From: Moniliella sp. 'wahieum'
Taxonomy: Eukaryota > Basidiomycota > Moniliellomycetes > Moniliellales > Moniliellaceae
NCBI GenBank assembly: GCA_003971905.1
Contig: RSEE01000132.1
Coordinates: forward strand, 90,952-154,951
Direction: 5' to 3'
DNA: 64,000 bases
Positions 46,807 through 57,500 of the stretch are shown piece after piece. Position 1 is the first letter of the stretch; the number at the start of each line of letters is the position of its first letter. The translations under genes were made by a program, and so were the position numbers. The notes below the pieces were generated by a model, which was not told the DNA's origin, ran no database searches, and saw nothing but the letters and a program-made list of their open reading frames with translations.

Positions 46807-49800
46807 CTAGTCGTACCACTGACGCGTCGAAGCGTGCGACCCCCACAGCGTAGCCCACAAGTCCCGTGCGGTATTCACCAGTTCCGCCGCACGCGCTACC
46901 ACGCCCCCCCCTCCGTCACCCTCGCCCTCACCACCACCATCACCTTGGTCGTGACCCTGGTCGTGACCCAGGGCATGGTTTTGGTCTTTTCCCTGGGTTT
47001 GACCTTGACCCTGGCGTTGACACTGGCGTTGACCCTGGTCTTGCCACCCTGGACCCTGGAGTTGACCCTGGAGTTGACCTTGACCCTGCTCTTGTACCAC
47101 CATCTCTTGGATCGAGATCGGCGCGCCCAAGTTGGAACCCAAGGTGGCTTCCACCCTGCTTTCGCTGCGTCTTGTCTTGCTCTCGCTCCTGTGCTTCGAC
47201 GGTTTCGTACGTGCGTGCGTCGGGGGGTGGTAGAGCGGTTGCAACTTGGACTTGGGCTGGGACGGGGTTGTGCACTTGGGGCTGGACATGTGCTTGTACT
47301 TGTGGTTGCACTTGTACTTGGGGTTGCACTTGTACTTGGGGTTGTGGTGTGGCTGGACCCGATGGGACGGGATGTACCACGCTGCGAAGTGCGCTGGGCC
47401 TCGGTGCTTCACCTGGCTCTTGCCCTTGCTCTTGCCCTTGTTCTTGCCCTTGCTCTGGCTGTGGCTCTCTGGTCCCTCGGGGCTCATGGCGGGGCGGTCT
47501 GGACCCAACTACTTTTGCGGTCCGTGGGCCGACGCCCGCACCCCGCCACGAAACCGAACGCGAAGCCGAAGCCGATGCTGATGCTGATGCTGATGCCTTT
47601 GGACGCCGACGCAGGAAAATCGGCGAGCCAGCGTCCATCGTCTCCTCCTCCTCGTCCATCTCCTCGTCCGTCTGGTCGTCCATCTGGTTGTCCATCTGGT
47701 CGTCCATCTGGTTGTCCATCTGGTCGTCCATTTCCTGGTCAAAATCGTCATCAGACTGGTCCGTCACGTCCGTCGTCACCTCACTCTCTGTCCCGCTCTC
47801 GTCCCACCAGAGCGGCGTGCTACCTGGTGTCGCACATGCGGCCGAAGAGCTCGACCCAGAACCACCACCACCACCACCACAACCACAACCACAACCACCC
47901 GATCCCAAATCCGAGCCGAGGCAAAATGCGCAATAAGCACGCGGGGACGAAGAGAGGTCCAGGACCAAACCACGTTCCGGTCCAGGTGTAGGTGTAGGTG
48001 TAGGTGTAGGTGTAGGTGTAGGTGTAGGTGTAGGTGTAGGTGTAGACTCGGTACCGCCTCTTCCATCTGTGGGTGCGGCCCGCGTCGCACGCAAATACGT
48101 TTGCCGCGCGCGCACCGACGCGGTCCTCTCCGCTTCCTCTTTCTCGTTCTCTTTGTGCGAATGGGTCTGGGGTTGTGTCTGGGACTCGGTTTGCTTCGGC
48201 GTCAGATTCGGGTCCTTGGGGTCCTGGTGGTCCTTGTCATCGTGCTTGTGGTTCTGGGGGTCCCAGTCGAGCGTGTGGTGCGTGTCGTGGGTCAAGTCCG
48301 GCTGGGAACGGACATGCTGCTCGGTCCAGCCACTGGTCCAGCGCTTGGTCCACCGCTCGGTCCACCCTATTGTTCGTCCAACAGCTGCTCGCCCCCCCCC
48401 CCCCCGCCCCCGCAAGGTCACCGGTCGTATGTCGTAAGTTGTAGGTCGTACGTCGTACGACGTACATCGTAGGTTGTAGGTTACAGGTCGACGTGGTCCG
48501 CAACAACCAACCAAGTAAAACCACACAGAACAGAACAAAAAGATAGTACAAAGAGAGAACAAAAGGCCCATACTGGTCAGTACCTTGCCGTCGCTCTGTT
48601 TCTCCAGGGTTGGCACAGAGACGTGTACATGTACATGTCCATGTCCTACCTCACCCGTGCCCCGCGGACGGGAGATATGAGACCACAGGGAGATGAGAAC
48701 GGGAAGTGGGGAGGGAGATTCAACGTACCGTACCATCCACCATAGAAACCGAGTCCGAGATAGGGGACTGCGTGTCCACTACCGCCGCAGGTGCAGGTGC
48801 AGATGGGACCTCAGACGTCCCTGTGCCAGCGTTCCCTCCGCGCCCTCGTCCTCGCACCGCTACTTGTCCTCCTTGGGCCGGTAGCGTCCACCGAGCCAAC
48901 CAGGACCCCATCAGTCCTTCCCCCCCATCATCCTGTTCCTCCTTTTCTTCTTCGCCTTGGGCGTCGGCTTGGCCTTCGTCTTGCTTGAGCCGCGTAGGCG
49001 CCAAGCGTGCAATCGTACTGATCGGGGAAGGGAAGGGTCCCGTACCGCCGCTCCATCCGCCGCTCATCCGCCGCTCCATCCGTCGCTCCACCCGTCGCCC
49101 CATCCGTCTGCGCAATCGTCGGTGCATTCCTCACCCCATACTTCGCGGTCAGGGTGGACCGAGCGAGGCGGGAGGGCAATGCACTGTTCCACATGGGGAT
49201 TGAACGTGATACGTTTGGTCGGGCTCGGGCGCGCAGCCGGCTCAGCTTGCGCGCAGCATGTCGCGACGGACCTACACCCAGGAGAAGTAGAAGTGTACGG
49301 TGCGCGTGCAGGTGCAGATGCAGGTGTAGATGCCGATGCAGATGCGCAGTTCGTAGGCGAACAGACGGGATAGAGTGGGGAGTCAGGCGGGCAAGCGGAT
49401 GAGGGAGTAGAGGGAGAATAAGGGACGAGGGAGAAGAACAAGAAGAAGAACAAGGAGAACAAGGAGAAGAGGAGGGAGACGAGGGGAGGGAGAAGGAGGC
49501 AAGACCATTGGGTGTACCCACACCCTCACCCACACTCACACCAGGCCCCACACCGGCTTTGGTACGCATCGGTCCGTCAGAGAGCAACAGCTGACCAATG
49601 GTGCGGTGCTTGAGAATGGACTTTTGCCCACTCGCATTCACGTACCCACCAAACCCCGCATGCACCAACGCCATCTCGCACTCGTACTCGGACTCGGACT
49701 CGGACTCCAACACCCTCGATCCCTCCTTCTCGCACTCCCCTTCACCCTCGACCCCGCACGCGTCCTCGTCCTCGTCCTCGCTCAACCGCACGGCTCCCCC

Positions 49801-50718
49801 CTTACTCTCCTCCCCCTCTTCTACGCCCCGTTCGAACGTTTCTGTATGGGCTGTGTCGGGTGCGGAGGCGGGGGAGCGGGTGGCGGGTGAGTGCGTGCCG
49901 ACCGGGTGACGGTGTGAGACGCAGGGTTCCGAACCGGAGACGGACCTAGAGACCGAGCGCCGGGAACCAAGTGAGAGTGTCGGGTGCGCGACGGCTCGGC
50001 GGCGAGAGAAGTGGGCTTAGTGCTGGCACGGCGGCCGGACGCGCGTGGAGTGGTCCGTACAGCCAAGTCACGTCGCTGTTTCAGCCTTTGGGGGGAGAGG
50101 TCGTCAAAGGTAAAATGTAAATGTAAAGGGCAAAGGCAAGGGCAAGGTAAAGGTAAGGTAAAGGTAAAGGTAAAGGTAAAGGTAAAGGTAAAGGTAAAGG
50201 TAAAGGTAAAGGTAAATGCACAACGTGACCCATACACCCCCAAAATGAGGAACCGCCCAAGACCACACACCCCACACACATACACACACACACACACACA
50301 AAAAACACAGACCCAAACCAAACGGGTGGTTAGTGAGAGCCCAACAAACCACGAGGCCAAGAACCCAGAAAAGAGCCCAGAGCCTAGAATCCAGACCCCG
50401 AGCCACGCCGAGCCACAGGGGGTGGGAGGCAAACCCGCAAACCCGCAAAACCCCAAAAGACAAAAACGTACCAATTGAGTGTCCTTGGGTGGACCGTAGG
50501 GAGGCTCGCGCGTGTTGGGCCCAAGTCCGCCACGAAGCATTTTCCAATCGGACACCATTATCCAGTCGATACTTGTGCTTGCTCATTGCGCGCCAACTTG
50601 CCCACACATCTTCTTCGCCCACCCATTGGTGCGACAGGTAGTCGACGCAAATCCGTGCGCGCTCCTCCACCTCGGCATCGTCCGTCGCGGGAAGCGCACG
50701 CATTGGAAGTACACGCAT
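46807..50718 (-). CDS. REG1-like protein phosphatase 1 regulatory subunit
   Basis: In yeast the family targets Glc7/PP1 to Snf1 in glucose repression. Exon 1 (50718-50472) encodes the DUF1752 hallmark: RICVDYLSHQWVGEEDVWASW and RLENASWRTWAQ. After a 386-nt intron (50471-50086), the motif ends as W-LK..SDVTWLYGPLH, needing one base at 50503-50504 and one at 50079-50081. Downstream come GQKSILKHRTIGQLL, the PP1-docking type RITFNPHVEQCIAL (about 49180-49225), SPISDSVSMVDG, tentative introns (48646-48728 and one starting at 48583), a long Asp/Gln/Ser-repeat tail (DDQMDNQMDDQMDNQ), and the family's C-terminal ELVNTARDLWATLWG before the stop at 46807. Several more frame breaks lie between 50000 and 49000. 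The PP1-site identity is inferred from similarity to Reg1-type proteins. Confidence 0.75.
47985..48044. repeat. (GGTGTA)10 hexanucleotide repeat
   Basis: Ten perfect copies inside the REG1-like tail. On the coding (minus) strand it gives alternating Thr-Pro. Confidence 0.8.
48448..48465. repeat. 18-nt perfect palindrome of GTACGT words
   Basis: GTACGTCGTACGACGTAC reads the same on both strands and sits in a larger run of TACGAC/GTCGTA words (48424-48490). It lies in a probable intron of the REG1-like gene. Confidence 0.75.
50157..50216. repeat. (GGTAAA)10 hexanucleotide repeat
   Basis: Ten perfect copies, preceded by degenerate ones from about 50108, inside the 386-nt REG1-like intron. On the sense strand it is a (TTTACC)n pyrimidine-rich tract near the 3' splice site. 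Confidence 0.85.
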
Positions 50719-52050
50719 TGGTCTGTGTGTGGGTTCGCGGGGGGGTGGGAACTGGGGCCGGCAGCGTGGATGGACGGTGGTGCTGGTGCTGGTGGTGCAG
50801 AACACAGGTTAGCAACCAAAGAAAAAACCGAGATGAGAGGGTCGACTTGGGTGCCAAAACTTGGGAATTCCAATTCCCAACGCGTCCGCAAGCGATGGGC
50901 GAGTGGTCCGGCGGCTGCACTTTTTGTCCACTCGGCACGTCGGGACCGAATACTGAGTGGGTGGGAGAGATGGCTGAGATCAGCTCTCTGACACCAACCC
51001 AGAGAAAAACGGGCCGGCGGCGATGCCTACTTGGTGTCTACTCAGTCTGGTACTCAGTGAGTACTTACTCGATAACACCCCAAAGCCGATGACAGATGTT
51101 TGTGAGATGGGCTGTAACAATTACCGTTGAATGTTTAACCCAGCCAGTTGCCACCCCAACGTTGCAACGTGCACCGACGGTGGTAAAGGGTATCCGGGAA
51201 AGGGTACGCGGTACGCTTTACGCTGGTTGGGGCAGCGCAGCACCTAGGAACGCACCACCTAGGAATTACTCCCTCGCGCCTCGCCCTTCTCATCCACACA
51301 CCCGCCCCCTGCCCCCAAGTATCTGACACTGCTCCCCTCCTCTTGGCCTGGCTTTTCCCCACCGCAGCCTGCGCTCCGATGAGCTCCGATGCGCTCCGAT
51401 GCGCTCCGATGCGCTGGCGTGGCTAGCGTCTCGTGTCTCCCCCCGGCTTGCTCCGACCATTGTGCCCCAAGCGACCCCACTCGTACCCACTCTTTGATCT
51501 TCAAGCTTCGCACGTACCCCTGCGTCCCATCCAACGTCCAACCAATCCCATCCAATCTTCATCTTCGTCCGTCTGGGGACCGACGGTGACTAGGCGACTA
51601 GCTGACTCTCTTTTGTCCGCTGCTCATCGATCATCGCTCATCCACGGAACCTGCCCCCGTCGCTCAGAATGCAAGAATCGGACCTCCCATCGCATTCCCT
51701 CCATGCCAATTCCATCTCCACTGTCTTCATCTCCATCCTTCGGGCGCCACCCTCCGCACCTACTCTTACCCCCTACCCAGAACTACTTACACACCCTCTG
51801 CCCTGTACTGTACACATTCATGCATCTCATCTCCCCTCTGCCCAGCCACCAACCACCAACTAACCCCCTCCCCCCCTATTACCGCTTAGCGCTTACCTCC
51901 GCCCCGCCACAGCACCCACACTAACCTAGCTATCCCTCCACCGACCACTGACCACCGCTGATCCTACATGTGACATGGTGACATGGATCCCCTGTCGATA
52001 TCCTCTCGAACTGTCTTGCTCCTGTTTTTGCTTCCCGCATCGCGATCCCA
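50719..52050. other. Upstream region of the REG1-like gene
   Basis: No conserved ORF. It contains a (GATGCGCTCC)-like repeat (about 51377-51415) and long C/T-rich stretches. A 5' non-coding exon of the REG1-like gene could lie here but cannot be shown. Confidence 0.35.
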
Positions 52051-52150
52051 ACGTCACGCGTCACGCGTCAAGGAACACCGATGTGCCCCACTGGGGTTGC
52101 CAGGATGCATGACGCATGCCGTGGGACATGTGACGCGTGACGCGTGACGT
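52051..52150. repeat. Perfect 20-nt inverted repeat with ACGCGT sites
   Basis: The arm 52051-52070 (ACGTCACGCGTCACGCGTCA) is exactly complementary to 52131-52150, with a 60-nt spacer. Each arm has two ACGCGT words. It could be a cruciform, a transcription-factor cluster or a trace of a small element. Confidence 0.85.
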
Positions 52151-53727
52151 GTGAGTGTGATGTTGCCACTGGGTCTGATGGATGTGGGACATACGAATGA
52201 CATGCGGCAGATACGAGGTCTAGGAGATAATGGCAGATTGCGATGGGAGATTTTTAACGACCCACGGCGGCCAAAGAAAAAACAGGACTGAACCTTAGTC
52301 CTCAGTCTCAGTCCTCAGTCGGTTGCGCCCCAAAGACGGTCTAAGGCGCACAACCAACCGCGTCCAACCAAAGGGATGCTACCAAGGGATATATGCCAAA
52401 GACGTCCTACGAAAAGGTAGATGAGATACGGATCCGCTTGTCGGTTGTCGAGTACAGTACCCGCGGAATGCGTACCCGCGGAACCCCCCCCTGTTCCATG
52501 GTAGCATTAGCTTTTTTTGGTTATTGCTTAGCTGCTCGTTGCGTGGTCGGGCGGTCCGCGGTCCGCAGTATTGTGCTTTTTTATGCATTTTGGCAGCTTT
52601 GTTCTTTCTTGTTTGGGCAGCTTGGCTTGGCTTGGCTTCGCTTCGCGGAGCTTACCGGTTACCTAGGGCCAAGAGCGATAAGTGATAAGCTTATCAGAAA
52701 ATGGGGGTTCTCTTCGTATATCGTACCCAGATCAGTAACCAGTGACATGCTAGTGACAGCGCTTAATTAGCGTTCAGCGTAAGCTTAACGGTTTAACGTT
52801 TAACGTTTAACGTTTAACGTTTAACGCTCAAGAGCTAAGTGGGACGAACGAAGCGCTGGGCCGAAACCGGCCTGCTCAGCGCCAAAGATTAATGAGATCG
52901 GAGAGCTCATTGATCATTCGATCATTCGACGTGTGTTGCTTGGTTCTTGGCGAAACCCGATGGAGGACGCGAGGGAACGTGGGACCCCAGCAGCCTTTCG
53001 GGACGCTCTGGCGCGCACCTGGCATGGGTTCCCGGTCCGGAGGTATAGCGCAATGGTAATGGAGATCCGAATCGAATGCAACCATTGTGTTCAGGACTTC
53101 GTAAGATTCAAGTGACTAGGAGATTGAAGATCGATACAGAGCCTGGTACTTGGCGTTTCTCGGCAGGAGCCTAGCCTAGACAAGGCCTAAGGCCTAAGCC
53201 CGAGAATGGATCCGGGGGGGGGGCAGGCATTTCCGTAAGTACAATAGTCCAACCCAGTGACCGCATTGCGCGGTATTATGTATTATAGCGCGTTAGAGCG
53301 TTGGGCCGTAGCCCTGCCCGCGCCGTAGTGTGGTAGTGTGGGCCCGCCCCCCCGATAATCGATGACGCACTGAGTACTCGACTGAACTCAGTCGTCAACG
53401 CGTCAACGGTCAACTGAACTCGAACTCGGTCTGGGGTCTGATCTGAATCTGACAGAGTACTGAATTGAAGAGTGCACTAGTACTGTCGGAGTGTTGCCAT
53501 TGACCGGTACATTGACCGTGGAACAGCGTTGGCCAGCCCCAGACTGGCGCCACGCCATGCGCCTTGCCTGCCCTGGCTCACATGCCACAGGAAGCAGCCC
53601 ACACCATGTATCTTACTCGCTACTCGCTACTCGCTACTCCTACTCCCGCACCTCCCGCTGTGGTGTGTGGTGTGTGGTGTGTGGTCTGTAATCTGTGTCC
53701 CCCTACCTCCATCACGCCGTGCTCGCT
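52151..53727. other. Intergenic, low-complexity
   Basis: Holds the GTTTAAC repeat (52791-52827), a C/G homopolymer (about 53213-53223) and simple CTCGCTACT repeats before the next gene. A tRNA-like A-box near 53042 lacks a matching T-arm. Confidence 0.35.
52791..52827. repeat. GTTTAAC heptamer tandem repeat
   Basis: Five consecutive copies plus degenerate flanks (AAGCTTAACG.. and ..AACGCTC). The unit is self-complementary except for its middle base. Confidence 0.75.
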
Positions 53728-54034
53728 ATGGTACGTCGTCCTCCCCTGCCCCCCACCCGCAGCCGCACTAACCCTCCCTCCCCTCTCCCTTGTTCTACCC
53801 TAAGGGTTCCTGCTTCTCGTCGCCGGACAAGCCCAAGGCCAAGCCCGCTGGGCAAGACAGTTTGCGCGCACCACATCCTCGTACCAGGGCAGCAACGCCG
53901 ATGCGATGCGCTACTCGGACCGGCCTAACCCGACGCTGCAGGGCCACCCCACCGCCGCGCAGCTGGCTAAGACCTCTACCCTCGAGGCACGCGTCAAGCA
54001 GGCCGAGGCGCAGAACCGCGCGCGTACGGGATAA
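53728..54034 (+). CDS. Second small MG-x-C protein, start codon in its own exon
   Basis: The ATG (53728-53730) is followed directly by a good intron, 53731-53804 (GTACGT, branch CACTAAC, CTAAG). Joining gives MGSCFSSPDKPKAKPAGQ, an N-myristoylation/palmitoylation start like the protein at 2369. A single lost base between about 53840 and 53885 would then lead to the frame AMRYSDRPNPTLQGHPTAAQ and an Arg/Ala helix (EARVKQAEAQNRARTG) ending at 54034. Without the shift the frame runs to 54143 as Arg/Pro-rich sequence. The overall plan (lipid-anchored start, short helix) resembles SVIP-like proteins. A first exon consisting of ATG alone is unusual but splice signals are strong. Function unknown. 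Confidence 0.45.
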
Positions 54035-54531
54035 GCGTACCCACTCACCAACTGGCCCTGTCTGCTGTCTGCTGTCTGTCCCTGTGTTTGTGTTAATGTT
54101 TGTGTCTGTGTTTGTGCCTGTGCACGCTGGTCTGGCCCTCTGAGGATGGAGGGGTCGAGGTGCATTCGATATTCGCTGTGGCCTGGGTGCGGATGCTTGC
54201 TCTGCCTCGGGCGTGCTGCTCCTGGTGTGGTGGTGGTGGTGGTGGTGTAGTGGGACGGGGAGGCGAGTAGTGAGTGGACTGAGTGGTGAGATCTGAGATG
54301 GCCAGCTGAGAGTTCGACTTGTGCTGGTGAATATTGAATTGTGAATTGGAATTGGATGTGGACAGCGGAGGGGCCGAGCGGAACGCAGCGGAGATTCCGC
54401 TGGGCTGCTGCCGTGCGCTCCTGTTAGGCGATTGGAGTAGAGGATTACAGTACAGCGGGTACACCACCAGAAAAAAAAGACCAACACTCAGCTCTCCACT
54501 CCATCCCCACTAACCCCCCCCTCCTCCCCCC

Positions 54532-57500
54532 ATGCGAGCTGTGCTGCCCAGCAGGCCGCCTCGGGCGCCTCGCTCGGCCTCGCTCCTCGCGCTCCTCGCG
54601 CGGCCGCACACCACCTCCCCCCGCTCCCTCGCCACCTCCACCCGCCGCGCCGCGCCCAACGCGCTCTTTGACCAGCTGCTCGCCGAGATTGAAACCTCAC
54701 CAGCCCTCGCCCTTGCCCGTCGCACCCCGACCCCCGCATCCACCCCATCCTCCTCCTCCTCCTCCCCATCTGCATCCACATCCACTGCCCCCACCCCCAC
54801 TGGCACTGGCATTGCCACCACGGGTGCTGCGGTGCACCGTGCCAGCCGGCTGTTCCAGCACCACACCCCGCCTGACCGACTGGACTTTGACCTGGCCCCG
54901 GCCACCCTGGCTTTGTACCTTACCGCCCTGCCGCACCCCACCTCCTCGTCGGACGTATCGACCCGCCCGTCTGGATGCGCGACGGGAACCCCCAGCCTAA
55001 ACACGTATCCCCAGTCGTGCCGCCTTGCTCGTACCCCCCTGGAGTCTACCTCTCCCTCGGCGCTCTCTCCCCCCCCAAGGCGAGGACAAAGCCTTACGCA
55101 AAGCCCAAGGCGATGGGGAGATGAGGGGGGTAGCGAGGACACATCTCTGCCCCACAGCACACGTACCCTCCTGGAACACGATACGGCGTACCGAGCGGAC
55201 TTCCTCGCGCGAGCCCAAACCTTTCGCACGCAACTCGATGCGCTCGTCACGGCCGAACGTGCTGCGGCGTTCCAAGACGCTCCGCTTTCAGGTCCTTCGT
55301 GGTCCTGGCCCCTCCCGGACTTACAGAACCACTCCCACTCCTAGCTATCCCTAACTTGTCCCTCCGATTCGCTACCCCCCCCCGTGGTGCGGGTGCGGGT
55401 GCGAGGGCAGGTGCACGTGCGTCTCCCCCAGACGCGATTTTGTCCTTGAATGGTGCCACGTTACCCCCCACTAGGCTCGCCGTGGGCGATCGCGTGTACC
55501 TCGTGCCGCAGTCTACGTCTGCGTTTGCCGCGGGTGATCCACCTACCGATTCCCCCAGCGAGACTGCCAGCGAGACCACCGCGCCCGTGGGCAAGCCAAT
55601 GTGCTCGTGGCGGCGGGGGGGTACGCGCCACTAGGCTACCCGCCCAACACGCTGGTAGGTCGCTTGGTGAGTAAGGACGCCAAACAGGTCCGTGTGCGCG
55701 TGGAAATGTTCCTCTGGCATCTACCTCACCCTCACCCTCTGCCTCCTCTGGGTCAGGGTCAGCCTCAGCCTTATCATCGTCTGGGTCGGGGGGGTGTGTT
55801 GGCGCAACTTAGTTCGCCCTCTGTCGCTCGATCCTGGTCCCTGCAGCCATACTTTTTCGACGCTATGGACCACAGTATTGCGCATGCGCTTCATGCGCTC
55901 ACCCCACCTCGATTTGATTTCCCGTGCCCGCGCGCGCGCTCAGCACGCGTCAGCTTTCCTCCCGCGCGCGTCGGACTCGCATTCGGGGGAAGGGCCAGTC
56001 ACGGGCAAGGGCAAGGCCAAGGGGATGGCCAAGGGGAAGGGGAAGGGCAAGGACCACGCGCGTGCGGAAGCGGAAGCGGATGGGGATGAGGATGTGGATA
56101 CGTTGGCGGAAGTGGAAGATCGTTGGGTGGAGCATGAGATCAAGCATTCAGGATGTGGTGTGCTGGACATTTTACTTGATTTGGACGAACCACCACCGAC
56201 GCGTTCTGCGCGCTCGATTCTTGCCGACTTGCCTGGCGCTCGAGCTTGGGTCGAACGTGTGCGCGCCGAGGGGGAGTCCGTCCTGCCTGTGTCTCCCCCT
56301 GGACCTGCCAGCAGCAAGACCAGCAAGACCAGCAAGACCAGTAAGACCAGCAAGATCACCAGCAGAGTAGTGGCATGCGGAGTGTTCCCAGCGGCTCTTC
56401 CGACGCCGAGAACTTGAACCACTCGCAACGACTAGCGATTGCCAACTTCATTACGCGGCGGGTATCCTTGATCCAAGGCCCGCCTGGGACGGGCAAGACG
56501 CGCACAATAGCTGAAGCAGTCAAGTTGGTTCGTACCTGGGGCGCACGGTATCCTATTCTGCTTACTGCCCATACCCATGTCGCTGTCAACAATTTGGCTC
56601 AGGCCGCCGACCGCGCAGGGCTCCGTGTCGTACGTGTAGGTCGCCAGCCCTATACGGCGACTATGCCACGCGGCCTGGATGTCGATGGCGATGGCGATTT
56701 CGATGGGGATGCAGAGGGAGCAGGGGTGGGGGAGTGGGTGGGGAAGACGAGGGCGAACGGCCACCGAGGATTGCCGAGTTGTCCTTGTTGCATCATGCGC
56801 GCCAACATCCCTTGTTTGAAGCGTATACTTTGGCCTGGCAGGATTACCTCGCGCAAAAGGCTGGTGCGCCCCCAGCCTCTTCCTCTTCTTCATCAACGTC
56901 TTCCCCTTCGGATTCTTCTTCCCCTTCCCCTTCGGATTCTTCTTCCCCTTCCCCTTCTTCTTCTTCTTCTTCTTCTTCATTGTCCCGCCCGGCACGGGGG
57001 ACGATTATGCGATCGCAAGCGCGCGCGCACTTTCTCTGGCAACAGATTACGCGGGACATACTCCGTTCGGCAGATGTGGTATGCTGCACCGTGATGAGCA
57101 GTACGTACGCGTCGGAGGACCTGGCGCAAATCGATTTCCCCATCGTGATCATGGACGAGGCATCTACGGTGACCCAGCCCGTCGGCCTGATCCCACTGAT
57201 GAAAGGATGTCGTCACCTGTGCCTCGTAGGCGATCAGGAACAACTTCCACCCGTTGTACGCTCGGACCGCGCACGCGCACATGCCCTCCCTGCTGCAACG
57301 AGCTTATTTGCCTACCTGGTACAACGTCTCCAACCCCATCCTACACGGCACCAGCCACCCACCCACTGGCACAGGCTTAGCCTCCACACTGCTCAACCAA
57401 CAGTACCGCATGCACCCGTCCCTCTCGGATTTCCCCCGCACTCAGTTCTACCATGGCCTCCTCCACGATCACAGGTCCACACTCCACATCCCACCGGTCC

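Noticed and set aside
46663-47991. 442-codon plus-strand frame of Leu/Met/Thr repeats
   Set aside because: It is the antisense of the REG1-like low-complexity tail. The composition comes from repeats, with no domain and no fitting start context.
47985-50216. Regularly repeated arrays considered as CRISPR
   Set aside because: The units are contiguous hexamers without spacers, in a eukaryotic gene.
53038-53105. tRNA-like A-box (TATAGCGCAATGGTAATGG)
   Set aside because: No T-arm or acceptor complement follows; at best a decayed tRNA-derived fragment.
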